Positions 1-7,886 are shown, numbered from the stretch's first letter. The stretch: 64,000 nt of DNA from Microvirga aerophila (GCF_003332305.1 NZ_QOIO01000011.1:1-64000); one strand, 5' to 3'. The notes: generated by a model from the sequence alone, not told the origin. Numbers and translations: made by a program.

Positions 1-1
1 C

Positions 2-505
2 GGCACCCCCAACGCTGCCGAGCGCGCCGAGGCCGACGATGCCGGCGTCCCCACGGTCACGACCCCTCCGACAACCTTTCCGACCCCGACGACCACGGGC
101 CAGACCATCACCGGTGACAGCAGCAACAACACGCTGTCCGGCACGTCCGGCAATGACGTCATCAACGGCAATGGCGGCAAGGACACCCTCTGGGGCGGCT
201 CCGGCAATGATATGTTCCTGTTCGATACGGCGTCTGAAGCCAATGGCGACACCGTCAGGGACTTCGTCCACGGCGCCGACAAGATCAACCTAGCGGGCAT
301 CGACGCGAACACCCGTGCCTACGGCGATCAGGCCTTCACATTTATCGGCACACAGGGCTTCCACAAGGTTGCGGGCGAGTTGAAGGCGTATCAGTTGAGC
401 GGCAACACGTATCTTGCCGGAGATGTCAACGGCGACGGCTATGCCGACTTCACCATCAAGGCGCTCGGCGCCCACACCTTCGCAAACGCAGACTTCGTCC
501 TCTGA
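2..505 (+). CDS. RTX/serralysin-like calcium-binding protein, C-terminal part (cut by left edge)
   Basis: The reading frame is open from the first bases of the window and stops with TGA at 503-505, so only the last 167 residues are seen. A Thr/Pro-rich linker leads into RTX-type nonapeptide repeats (SGTSGNDVINGNGGKD, then GGSGND), which in this family bind calcium in a parallel beta-roll. After them comes the conserved M10 serralysin C-terminal block (DFVHGADKINLAGID, then QAFTFIG and DVNGDGYADF). Such proteins usually leave the cell by type I secretion using the uncleaved C-terminus; that is family knowledge, and no transporter lies in the window. The last 90 residues closely resemble the end of the metalloprotease at 1060-3096, so the two are paralogues or share a swapped C-terminal module. 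Whether this copy has a protease domain cannot be seen. Confidence 0.85.
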   Translation, partial: GTPNAAERAEADDAGVPTVTTPPTTFPTPTTTGQTITGDSSNNTLSGTSGNDVINGNGGKDTLWGGSGNDMFLFDTASEANGDTVRDFVHGADKINLAGIDANTRAYGDQAFTFIGTQGFHKVAGELKAYQLSGNTYLAGDVNGDGYADFTIKALGAHTFANADFVL

Positions 506-511
506 TGATAC

Positions 512-536
512 GGCCCCCGATCCCAAGTCGGGGGCC
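512..536 (+). terminator. Probable terminator hairpin after the RTX gene
   Basis: A perfect 9-bp stem (GGCCCCCGA / TCGGGGGCC) with a 7-nt loop starts 7 nt after the stop codon of the RTX gene. It lacks a clean T-tract (tgcttc follows), so termination is inferred from position and stem strength. The rest of the gap up to 716 shows no gene. Confidence 0.5.
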
Positions 537-716
537 TGCTTCAAGAATGCTGTCCGATCGTTGAGGATCGATGCTTTATTCTGCTCACGGCAGATGAAGG
601 CAAGATGGTGGTCGTCACTCACGCGTTGGGGCAATCGGGTCGCAAGACTTCCGAGAAAGCCGCTTGGCGGACTGGTCTGTCGCGATTAATCATTACTGCA
701 TTCAACAATATAGGCG

Positions 717-1010
717 ATGTGCAGGATGGCTGAAGCTTCGGTTCGTACCATTGGTCTTCCCTGGTACGATCGTGCCGATTATCCGGCTATCAGGTCTCTC
801 ATGGCCGACCCGCAGAGCCTGGCGCCCACATACGATCTCTGGCTGATGGCGGCACAGAACAACGAAAGCGTCGCGCAGCAGGCGGGGCTTCGGGTGGTGC
901 GTGTGCCGATCCGGCCCGACGCATTTGCACAATGGTGCGCCGAGCGCGGATTGACCCTCGACGGCAGCGCACGAGCGAAGTTCGCCCAGTCCATGGCTGC
1001 ATCCGGCTGA
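717..1010 (+). CDS. Small conserved hypothetical protein
   Basis: This is a 97-residue soluble protein with no signal peptide or membrane segment. The pattern LPWYDRADYPAIRSLMADP, a TYDLWL segment, then RVPIRPDAFAQWC and a final ARAKFAQS resembles a small family of uncharacterised proteins of about 90 residues that I recall from Rhizobiales; I know no function for it. The start could be ATG 717 or ATG 726. The second gives MAEASVRTIG and has GCAGG just upstream; neither Shine-Dalgarno site is strong. It lies alone between two RTX-type genes and does not look co-transcribed with either. Confidence 0.6.
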   Translation: MCRMAEASVRTIGLPWYDRADYPAIRSLMADPQSLAPTYDLWLMAAQNNESVAQQAGLRVVRVPIRPDAFAQWCAERGLTLDGSARAKFAQSMAASG

Positions 1011-1059
1011 GCCGCGTCGACTTCTGGTCAAAAGCCGGCCCGGCCCTGGGTCAAGGCCG

Positions 1060-3096
1060 CTATAGGTAAAGATCGCCCTTGGACAGGGTCTTCAAGCGGG
1101 ATACGGCAACCTGGAAATCTGCGATTGCGTCGCCGTTGACGTCGCCGGACAGAACTCCGTTCGCGAACGTCAATTGTCCGGCCTTCCCGGTGAATGCCGA
1201 TTTGCCTATGAAGGTGAAGGCTTGGTTGCCACTCACCTTGGTATTGGCGTCGATGCCGCGCAAATCGATATGGTCCGTGCCTCGGACGAAGTCCTTGATG
1301 GTGTCCCGCAGGGAGCCGCGCGACTCGCTGATAGCCTTGAAGAGGAACGTATCCCGCCCACCGCCGCCTGTCAGAACATCGCGCCCGGTTTGGCCGTGGA
1401 GCTTGTCGTCGCCAAGACCACCGGCAATCGTGTCGTTCCCGCCGCGTCCCATGATCGTATCGGCTCCATCGCCGCCCTTGATCACATTGGCCGCGTTGTT
1501 GCCGCGCAAGGCGTCGTTCTGAGCGCTGCCCGTGATGTTCTCGACATTGACATAGATGTCACCCGATGCGTCGCCTCCGCTACCCTTGCCGGAGAGCAGA
1601 TCGGCCAATACACTGCTTGCCGAAGCCGCATAGCTGATGCTGTCGGTTCCTTTGCCTCCATTCAGCTGATCGCCTCCTGCGCCGCCATGCAGGACATCGT
1701 TACCGCTGAGGCCTGATAGGACGTCATTTCCGACTTCGCCATTAAGAGTATCGTTACCTGTCGTGCCGACGAGATTCACGGCACTCGGTTCACCCGCGGT
1801 GGGTTCGGAGACGACGGTGGGCGTCGCAACGACTGAAGGATTGGAGTTGCCCGGCCTGACTTCATCGAAAGACAACGTTGCGTCAAAGAACTGGAACCAC
1901 TCCGTGTTTAAGACGATGTCCCTGCCATCCGGCGCGCCGACGCGCAGGTCGACGATTTGAAGCGATCCGTCCCCCAGGTAAGTCACGCTATATTGCGAGC
2001 GTTGGCCGCTGAATACAGCGGTATCGCTCCCCAGTCCGCCATCGAGCCTGTCGCTGCCCGCTCCGCCATCAAGGCGGTCGGCGCCTGCGCCACCCTTGAG
2101 AGTGTTCGCCGTCTGGTTGCCGGTCAGAATGTCATCGCCTGATCCGCCGACCGCGTTCTCGATGAGCGATTGCGTCTGATTGTTGTACAGAAGCGCATTG
2201 GCGATGTTGCCGACAGCTGTCTTGGAGCCGTTATAGTGGAGCCTGGCCAGCTGGGTCGCTGAGGTTATGGTCCATTCGCCGGGGCGAAGGTCCACCTTGA
2301 GGGCCGTCGTGTACTGCGAGAAGTCATAGGTGTCGTCGCCGCCCCCATCCCACACGGTCATGAGAATCCGGTTTGCGTCCGCTGCCCCTTGTCCGACGCC
2401 GTTGATGAACATTTCGCCCGTGGTCGGGCTCCAGGAATATGTGGTTCCACCGCCGTTCGTGGCGTAGTTCGCCCCATACATGTGCTGCAGAGCCGCGATG
2501 TCGTACATCATCAGCGACTGCGCGTAGCCCCAGGTTTCGTTGGTGTAGCCCGTCGTCGTCGACGCTCCTACATAGGAGCGATAGCTCATGACCGTGTACT
2601 CCACCGAGTCACGATCCTGGGGCATGACGAAGTGCTCGTGAGCGTGCTCGAGGCCCAGCGCATGCCCGATCTCATGGATGAAGGTCAGGGATGCGTAATT
2701 CCCTTTGAGCGGATTGTCATAGTAGCGGCTGGAATTGTTGAACCAGGCGTCGCCGCCCGTCGCGCGGGTGGACGGAAAGTAGGCCCAAGCGGTCTTTGGA
2801 AGATCCGACATGGCGAAACGGAGATCCCCATGCTGGGCTGCGCTTTCGCCGATCTCCACGAAGGTGAGGTTTGCAACCGACGCGTACATCTTCAGTGCGG
2901 AGCGCGTCATGACCTGCTGCGCTGTGTTCAGCGCCTCGAACGCACTGTTCTGTTCCCCCTCTCCATAGGACGCGCCATAGAAGGATGCGCTCGTGGGGAA
3001 ACTGTACGTAAACGAGTTGCCCGCCCATTTGATGTCCCCCAGGACACCGTTGATATAGGGGTTAGTGGTGGGGCTGTAGGTTACGATGGCAGGCAT
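1060..3096 (-). CDS. Serralysin-family (M10) zinc metalloprotease with RTX repeats
   Basis: This 678-residue secreted endopeptidase is complete. The catalytic domain covers about residues 1-250, with the zinc motif HEIGHALGLEH at 141-151 and the Met-turn VMSYRSY at 169-175, both intact. Two groups of RTX repeats follow (about 315-355 and 445-590, for example GGAGADRLDGG and GGNDTIAGG), then the serralysin C-terminal block ending in KGDLYL, a hydrophobic end expected for type I secretion. There is no N-terminal signal peptide, which fits that route. Loose Asp/Gly spacing suggests calcium-dependent folding outside the cell. The gene is monocistronic and convergent with the two genes to its left. 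No inhibitor (Inh) or ABC/MFP/OMF exporter is adjacent. The AT-rich upstream gap (3097-3690) probably carries its promoter. Confidence 0.93.
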   Translation of the reverse strand: MPAIVTYSPTTNPYINGVLGDIKWAGNSFTYSFPTSASFYGASYGEGEQNSAFEALNTAQQVMTRSALKMYASVANLTFVEIGESAAQHGDLRFAMSDLPKTAWAYFPSTRATGGDAWFNNSSRYYDNPLKGNYASLTFIHEIGHALGLEHAHEHFVMPQDRDSVEYTVMSYRSYVGASTTTGYTNETWGYAQSLMMYDIAALQHMYGANYATNGGGTTYSWSPTTGEMFINGVGQGAADANRILMTVWDGGGDDTYDFSQYTTALKVDLRPGEWTITSATQLARLHYNGSKTAVGNIANALLYNNQTQSLIENAVGGSGDDILTGNQTANTLKGGAGADRLDGGAGSDRLDGGLGSDTAVFSGQRSQYSVTYLGDGSLQIVDLRVGAPDGRDIVLNTEWFQFFDATLSFDEVRPGNSNPSVVATPTVVSEPTAGEPSAVNLVGTTGNDTLNGEVGNDVLSGLSGNDVLHGGAGGDQLNGGKGTDSISYAASASSVLADLLSGKGSGGDASGDIYVNVENITGSAQNDALRGNNAANVIKGGDGADTIMGRGGNDTIAGGLGDDKLHGQTGRDVLTGGGGRDTFLFKAISESRGSLRDTIKDFVRGTDHIDLRGIDANTKVSGNQAFTFIGKSAFTGKAGQLTFANGVLSGDVNGDAIADFQVAVSRLKTLSKGDLYL

Positions 3097-3690
3097 GGAT
3101 CAAGTCCGGTCATGAGAACGGGCGAAGGCGTCAATCCACTGCCTTCGCGTCTTGTGACCAGGCGCGCGCCAGCGGATTCTTAATTGTGTCTATAGCGGTT
3201 ATTATATTTCAGATCTGCTAGTATAGATTTCTTGTTTGCTATTATTCCGCAGCGACATGTAAACAATCTATGTATTTATTGCTCACATCAGATTATTTTC
3301 TTGCTTTGATTAACGCTGGAGTCCTTACCCAGAAGGGCATCCGAGGCTGAGGCTTGCTGGTCCGATGTAGCCCGAGCGGTGGCGCTCTAAAGCCCCGAAA
3401 GCGATGTCCTTGGTCACGAAGACAGCGACCGATGCCGGACATGCACATGATAGGGCCCCACTGCGTTCGGCCCGAGGTGAGACTTACCTGTTAACGGATG
3501 CCGCTCATCGGTGAATAAAGATAAAAAATTCGTGCCGGAAGTAGTCTTGATGCTGGTAAGCCATCATGCCGCAGCTAGATTCTCGCGACAATGATCGGAC
3601 AGGCAATGCAGGGTTCAAGCAGTGGCCCGTCAGCGTCGACCTCAATGAATCTTGCGTTGCGCACTCACGCAGGCACTTCTGCATCTCAAT
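3097..3690. other. AT-rich intergenic gap, no supported gene
   Basis: About 600 bp separate the metalloprotease start from the next terminator. Positions 3181-3310 are much richer in A+T than the surroundings and probably hold the protease promoter (minus strand). A 65-codon frame at 3566-3763 runs into the terminator and has no recognisable protein character, so it is not called. Confidence 0.5.
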
Positions 3691-3729
3691 AAAAAAAAGC
3701 CCCCAGCGACCTGTAGCGCCGGGGGCTTT
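3691..3729 (-). terminator. Rho-independent terminator of the Gly/His-rich protein gene
   Basis: Read on the minus strand, the stem AGCCCCCGGCG / CGCTGGGGGCT encloses a short loop and is followed by a run of eight T. It lies about 60 nt past the stop of the gene at 3788-4819, a textbook intrinsic terminator. Confidence 0.85.
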
Positions 3730-3787
3730 CGATAAGACGACTTGTAAGATGCGTCGGTCTTAGGTTGGCAGCAATGCCAAGGCCTCG

Positions 3788-4819
3788 TTACTTCGAGTGT
3801 CCGCCACTCTTGCCGCCGTCTCCGCCTTTACCTTCCCCATGACCGCCGCCGCCATGACCGCCACCGTGTCCGCCATGGCCTCCGCCGTTGCCGGGTGCGC
3901 CATCGTTATCGGTCCCATCACCGTTATTGGAGCCGCCTGGATTGGAGGAATCGTTGCCGTCTGGATCATTGCCATGGCCGTTATTGCCGTTTCCGTGGCC
4001 GTTGCCATTACCGTTGCCGTGACCGCCATTGCCACCGCCATGTCCGCCATGGCCTCCGCCATGTCCGCCATGGCCTCCGCCGTGTCCGCCATGGCCTCCG
4101 CCGTTACCCGGAGAGCCATCCTGCCCGGTTCCGCCGTTGTTGGAACCGCTACCTGGATTGGACGTGCCATCCCCTGGGGTTCCGCCAGTGCCGCCACCAG
4201 AGCCGGTGCTACCAGAGCCAGTTCCGCCAGTGCTGGAGTTCCCGCCGCTCGGCGCTCCACCGCCGGTGCTTCCACCGGTGGTGCCTCCAGAATTGTCCGC
4301 GACAGTGCCGCCATTCCCGATCGTGCCGCCCGACGATCCGCCGCCGACAACGCCACCAGCTGATCCACCACCCACGGAGCCGCCGCTCGATGGTCCGCCG
4401 ATCACGGAGCCCCCACCGATGCTTCCGGTCGTCACCGGGTTGCCGCCTTGCCGGTCATTGGTGGTCCGACTTGGGAGACCGGTTGCCGGATTGATCCAGC
4501 CGTCATTGTACATGTAGTGCGAGCCCGAGAGCCTCTCGGCTGGATTCTGGATGGCGACAGGGCCAAGCGGATCGCGAGGGGTGCGTGCGAGCGAGCCGGT
4601 CGCCGTGACGTCGGGTGCCCTGCGAAGAGCCTGCGGGCTAACAGCGCAACGACAGACTTCGTTGCCGTTCACCACAGCAATCCGGCAGCGATGAAAGCGG
4701 GACGCATCAGCAACAGCCGGCTGGCATTGCTGGCCGGCCTTGTAGGTTTGGGCCGTTGCGAAAGAGGGAAGTGCGACACTTGCCAGAATAGCAAGGGCGG
4801 CGGTGCAGGAGTATTTCAT
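3788..4819 (-). CDS. Secreted Gly/His-rich low-complexity protein
   Basis: This 343-residue protein is not recognised. It has a clear signal peptide (MKYSCTAALAILASVALP, ending ATAQ), then a short conserved-looking segment with four Cys (CQPAVADASRFHRC, NEVCRCAV). A long Gly/Ser/Thr/Asn region follows and then arrays of GGHGGHGGG about residues 245-275 and 315-335. The His/Gly arrays could bind metal ions or form a flexible extracellular matrix; both are inference. The start is placed at the second Met (4819), because GAGG lies 6 nt before it, while the Met at 4831 has no Shine-Dalgarno site. The coding DNA itself is made of short tandem repeats of CCATGTCCGCCATGGCCTC type, which are prone to length change. 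Confidence 0.7.
   Translation of the reverse strand: MKYSCTAALAILASVALPSFATAQTYKAGQQCQPAVADASRFHRCRIAVVNGNEVCRCAVSPQALRRAPDVTATGSLARTPRDPLGPVAIQNPAERLSGSHYMYNDGWINPATGLPSRTTNDRQGGNPVTTGSIGGGSVIGGPSSGGSVGGGSAGGVVGGGSSGGTIGNGGTVADNSGGTTGGSTGGGAPSGGNSSTGGTGSGSTGSGGGTGGTPGDGTSNPGSGSNNGGTGQDGSPGNGGGHGGHGGGHGGHGGGHGGHGGGNGGHGNGNGNGHGNGNNGHGNDPDGNDSSNPGGSNNGDGTDNDGAPGNGGGHGGHGGGHGGGGHGEGKGGDGGKSGGHSK
4045..4105. repeat. Tandem 18-bp-type repeats inside the Gly/His-rich gene
   Basis: Near-identical units built from tgtccgccatggcctccgcca recur at least three times in a row here, with related units near 3835-3880. They encode GGHGGHGGG arrays on the minus strand. Such tandem units commonly change copy number by slippage. 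Confidence 0.6.
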
Positions 4820-5311
4820 AGTGTGCCTCATTGCAGAAATGCAGATCCAAGATCCGACACGACGTCGGCTGCGTGAGGCAAAAAGTCTTACGAATGAAGA
4901 TTGGTTCCGGCAAAAATTCGGAACACCACCAAGAAATGTTTTAACGGCAAAGCTTATCTAAAGTGGAACTAATCGTGACGTTACGTAATTTAGATGCAGA
5001 TAGCAACGTTATCTCATAAATTACGGTTAAGCTAGATCTCAGCGAGTTCTTAGCTGCTGATTTCTTTTGGGATTTTAGGTCGGTACAAAACTGAAGGAAT
5101 GATTTTCAGTCGACTAAGTTCCAATTCCCAACTGGCGCAAAAGGATAAGGTTGACCTTGACCATATCGAGCCGACGTCATTTGCCGAAAAGCTTAGGCAT
5201 ATTAAAATGCATTTATATAACACGATCAAATAAGATAATAAACTTACACCCGTTTGCGTTGTAGAAACTGCCTTATATTGCAGCCGCGCAAGAACAGTCC
5301 TGAGTCATAGT
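4820..5311. other. AT-rich intergenic region, no supported gene
   Basis: Nearly 500 bp between the Gly/His-rich gene (upstream side) and the terminator of the porin gene. Apart from the nested dyad at 4984-5025 I see no gene, tRNA or known riboswitch. The base composition is markedly lower in G+C than the flanking genes. Confidence 0.5.
4984..5025. promoter_or_regulatory. Nested dyad in AT-rich intergenic DNA
   Basis: CGTAATTTA (4984-4992) is mirrored perfectly by TAAATTACG (5017-5025). Inside it AGATA (4998-5002) is mirrored by TATCT (5010-5014), around a 7-nt centre. The element lies 165-206 bp upstream of the Gly/His-rich protein start. It could be an operator, an enhancer-type activator site or an untranslated hairpin; the sequence does not decide. 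Confidence 0.4.
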
Positions 5312-5341
5312 AAGAAAAAGGCCCGGTGTTTCCACCAGGCC
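5312..5341 (-). terminator. Intrinsic terminator of the outer-membrane protein gene
   Basis: On the minus strand GGCCTGGTG, a GAAA tetraloop and CACCGGGCC form a 9-bp stem with one G-T pair, followed by TTTTTCTTA. It begins 25 nt past the stop codon at 5367. Confidence 0.85.
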
Positions 5342-5366
5342 AATGAGCCGAATAGGTTGGTTCTGC

Positions 5367-6073
5367 TTAGTTGAATTTGTAGTTGACACCGGCGCGGATC
5401 ACGCCGAATTCCGTGTCGCGACGCTCGCCGAAGGTTTCGCCAAGGGCGTAATTGTCCCTCGTGTCGAGATTGACGTAGAGCCCTTCGAGCTTCGCCGTGA
5501 TGTTCTCGGTTACGGCATATTCGGCACCGCCGCCGAGGGTCCAACCGCCATTGGTGCTGTTGTCGCGGTGATAGCCGAGCACCGGGTCGACGCCGCGGTT
5601 GCCGCCGACGTCGCCGTAGGCGAGCCGCCGGTGCCGTAGGCCAAAGCGCGATCAAAGGCCACGCCCATGCGAGCGCGGATCGTACCGAAATAGCCGTCCG
5701 AGTCGCCGCGGTAATAGGTGTTGCCGTAGGACGCGCCCTTGTTGCCGACAGCCGCATATTGAATGTCGGTCTCAGCGCCGAGAACGAACATGCCGAACTG
5801 GTAATTATAGCCGGCCTGCGCTCCACCGACGAAACCGCCCTTCTTGCTGCTGCCCACGTAACCGAAGGCCGGGTCGTAATAGCGGCTCGTGCCCGTGCTC
5901 CAGCCGTAGCCCACGTTCAAGCCGGCATAGAAGCCCGTCCAGGTGAAAACCGGCATCGGGTTGTAGGCGGGCGCGGGGCTGTAGCGGGAGGGAAGGTCCG
6001 CTGCCTGAGCCGTCGTGGCCACGAGGGCGATGGCTGCGGTTCCGGCAAGCAATCCGAAAAGCGAGGTACGCAT
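5367..6073 (-). pseudogene. Outer-membrane beta-barrel (Omp25/31-like) gene with a one-base frameshift
   Basis: The first frame (6073 down to about 5624) starts with a signal peptide (MRTSLFGLLAGTAAIALVA...AQAA). It continues with porin-type barrel sequence (WTGFYAGLNVGYGW, GGFVGGAQAGYNYQFG) up to DRALAYGTGG, then degenerates into Ser/Ala/Thr-rich nonsense. The second frame resumes the barrel (VLGYHRDN, GGAEYAVTENITAKLEG) and ends in the typical last strand AGVNYKFN. Adding one G after 5624 (minus-strand GGCGGCTCGCC to GGCGGCCTCGCC) restores one reading frame of about 235 residues, with LAYGDVGGNRGVDPVLGY across the join. Intact members in Hyphomicrobiales are surface proteins with a C-terminal Phe or Asn-Phe. 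It is either a recently broken gene or a sequencing error. The terminator and start are intact. Confidence 0.8.
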
Positions 6074-6454
6074 GACTTTTTTCCGTAATTGAGGTCTTAT
6101 ACCTGAGGCTTGAAGCGCCTATACGACGATTATTAACGACAAGTGGAAGGTATATGCAATAGAGTTGCTTCTGTGGATTGTCGGTATGATTGATGAATTA
6201 TGAACGTTTACTTTTCATAAACCAAAGGGCCTGCAGTCGGATTGACGATCATCTTTGCCTGGTGTGGAAATGAGAAATGGCTGTTGGCCTCCAACCAACG
6301 CGAGAGACCGATTGTGCGACTTGACCCTGCCTCGCCGGCAGGGTCCTTTCTCGAGCGCATTCTCACCCAGGTGCGAGGGCCCTTGCGCCGGTCATCAGCT
6401 CCAGGAATGGCGGGCAGGGTAAGCGCGGAAAAATCCTGTCTCGATGAAACTGGC
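6074..6454. other. Intergenic region with one strong hairpin
   Basis: There is no convincing gene. A perfect 9-bp stem GACCCTGCC / GGCAGGGTC with a 5-nt loop lies at 6323-6345 and is followed on the plus strand by CTTTCT, so it could be a weak plus-strand terminator or an unrecognised small RNA end. The part next to 6074 is AT-rich and should hold the porin promoter (minus strand). Confidence 0.4.
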
Positions 6455-6919
6455 CTAGTGGCTTTTGAGACCAGTCATCTCCCGTGAAGCCAACTCTTCG
6501 GCGCGGCGCGCAACAATATCGACGTTGGCGCTCATGTCGGTTCTGCCGGAGTGAAGTTCCGTGACCGGAAACCAACGCGCCTCAAGGGCGTCGTCGCCGG
6601 CCTCAGGCAGGCCGCAAATCCACTCGCACCGGACTGCGATCAGGATGAAATGCCGCTTCAGGCTCTGATCACCTGCGCGCTCGAAGATGTCGAGGGTCGT
6701 GATGACGTCCCGTGCTCGGGCAATGATGGAGGTTTCTTCGAAAAGTTCGCGCAAGGCGGCGTCGGAAACGGTCTCGCCGTAGTCGATCTTGCCACCTGGA
6801 AAGCCCCACAGGCCCACATCCGGCGGATTGGCGCGTCGCACGAGAAGCGCTTGGCCCTCGTGAACCACCACGGCGATGACGGCAGGGATGGGGGAGGGCG
6901 ATAGGGCTTGGCCGTTCAT
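6455..6919 (-). CDS. Nudix hydrolase
   Basis: This 154-residue protein has an intact Nudix box: GGKIDYGETVSDAALRELFE followed by ET, matching G-x5-E-x7-RE-U-x-E-E. The beta-strand before it (AVIAVVVHEGQALLVRRANP) is typical of the ADP-ribose/NADH pyrophosphatase branch, which cleaves nucleoside diphosphates linked to another group. The exact substrate is not visible. The ATG at 6919 is chosen over an in-frame TTG at 6925. It sits in the 6-nt loop of a perfect 16-bp inverted repeat (6898-6935). The gene follows the two phasin genes on the same strand, 41 bp after the second, and may be read with them. Confidence 0.9.
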   Translation of the reverse strand: MNGQALSPSPIPAVIAVVVHEGQALLVRRANPPDVGLWGFPGGKIDYGETVSDAALRELFEETSIIARARDVITTLDIFERAGDQSLKRHFILIAVRCEWICGLPEAGDDALEARWFPVTELHSGRTDMSANVDIVARRAEELASREMTGLKSH

Positions 6920-6935
6920 GGCCAAGCCCTATCGC
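6898..6935 (-). promoter_or_regulatory. Perfect 16-bp hairpin enclosing the Nudix start codon
   Basis: GCGATAGGGCTTGGCC (6898-6913) and GGCCAAGCCCTATCGC (6920-6935) are exact reverse complements, separated by six bases. In the minus-strand transcript the loop is ATGAAC, so the start codon is the loop and the downstream arm is codons 3-7 of the Nudix gene. The stem would also cover the position of any ribosome binding site. There is no T-tract. A translation switch, mRNA end or processing site, or REP-like insertion are the options. Confidence 0.75.
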
Positions 6936-6960
6936 AACGCGTCTTGCTTTGACAGTCTCT

Positions 6961-7449
6961 TCAGCGGCGATGAAGCGCCGATTGAAGGGGTTCGAGGCTT
7001 TTGTTGAGCCACTGCGCCGTGGTCGTGGCGATATCCGTCCATTGGGCGGTTGCCGCCTCGTAGGCTTGGCGTGTGCCGCTCGCCTGAACCCGGATGACGT
7101 CGGACAGGCGGGGGGCGCTGAGGGCCGTGCGCCAGATTTCGAGCGCCGCCTCGCTCTGCGCCTGTAGGGCCTCGAGGATCTTCTCGTTCACCTCGAGAGC
7201 GCCCCGCGCGGTGACGGCAACCGTCTCGCTTACCGCTTGGCGAAGAACATCGCCTCGGGCTTGCGGGATCGGCGCAGGCTGCACGACCTCGACCGCCTGA
7301 ACGCTCGAGGGAACGACTGAAAGCACGACCGGCTTCAGGTCGAGGGTCATCTCGGCCGTCACGTTGGCCGCTTCGGCCGGAGCGGCCTGCTTTGCGCCCT
7401 TGGCACTGGTTCTAGTGCCCTTCGCGCGTGGCTTCTTAGCTTCGGCCAT
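6961..7449 (-). CDS. Phasin family protein (second of pair)
   Basis: This 162-residue protein begins with a Lys/Ala-rich tail of the PhaF/histone-like kind (AEAKKPRAKGTRTSAKGAKQ). A linker follows, and then a helical phasin_2-like segment (VSETVAVTARGALEVNEKIL, WRTALSAPRLSDVIRVQA, YEAATAQWTDIATTTAQWL). Phasins coat polyhydroxyalkanoate granules and affect granule number and segregation. The basic N-terminus could contact DNA, as in other granule-segregating phasins; that is inference. It starts 33 nt after the first phasin gene and should be co-transcribed with it. Confidence 0.75.
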   Translation of the reverse strand: MAEAKKPRAKGTRTSAKGAKQAAPAEAANVTAEMTLDLKPVVLSVVPSSVQAVEVVQPAPIPQARGDVLRQAVSETVAVTARGALEVNEKILEALQAQSEAALEIWRTALSAPRLSDVIRVQASGTRQAYEAATAQWTDIATTTAQWLNKSLEPLQSALHRR

Positions 7450-7482
7450 GCTGGCCTCCTCGCGAAGGTTTCGGAGTTGAAC

Positions 7483-7863
7483 TTACTTCTTCGAGCCGGT
7501 CTGCTTCATGGCCGTCTGGGCCATCGAGCCGAACTCTTTCATCTGGCTCTGCATAGCTTCGAACTGCGAGCGCACATACTCGGCCTGGTACTGCATGGCT
7601 TCCTGCACGTCCTTCGCACGCACCATCTTCTGGGCGAGGTCGAAAGCCGCCGCGATGTTCTGCTCGGCATAGCTGAAGGTCTTGCGCGTGGCATCCTTGG
7701 CGCTGGTCTGGACCGTATTCGCCGAGCCTTCGAACGTATCGACCGTCTTCTGGGCCGCGCCCATGAAGCCGTCGATGGCCTTCCGGGCCTGCTCAACGCT
7801 CTTTTCGGCAAAATCACGCATTTCGGCCGGAATCTCGTAGCCCGGGGGTTGGTTATTGGCCAT
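7483..7863 (-). CDS. Phasin family protein (first of pair)
   Basis: This 126-residue protein (from MANNQPPGYEIPAEMRDFAE) has the regular phasin_2 pattern: AEKSVEQARKAIDGFMGAAQ, the alpha-helical central part (FSYAEQNIAAAFDLAQKMVR) and AEYVRSQFEAMQSQMKEFG near the end. It is expected on the surface of poly-hydroxybutyrate granules. The start at 7863 is chosen because AGGAG lies 7 nt upstream; an extension to 7914 would run through the operator repeats. Two copies of TTGTGCA(G/C)TGCAA stand directly upstream (7887-7920), a likely PhaR-type control region. No PHA synthase gene is in the window. Confidence 0.88.
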   Translation of the reverse strand: MANNQPPGYEIPAEMRDFAEKSVEQARKAIDGFMGAAQKTVDTFEGSANTVQTSAKDATRKTFSYAEQNIAAAFDLAQKMVRAKDVQEAMQYQAEYVRSQFEAMQSQMKEFGSMAQTAMKQTGSKK

Positions 7864-7886
7864 TGATCGCTCCTGTTGTGAGATTG

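Noticed and set aside
2389-3183. 264-codon plus-strand frame opposite the metalloprotease
   Set aside because: It lies antisense to the catalytic domain with all motifs on the minus strand; typical GC-rich shadow frame.
3566-3763. 65-codon plus-strand frame next to the terminator
   Set aside because: It crosses the intrinsic terminator of the opposite gene, has no ribosome binding site and has random composition.
6242-6487. 81-codon plus-strand frame
   Set aside because: It runs over a hairpin and into the Nudix gene on the other strand; no family resemblance or ribosome binding site.
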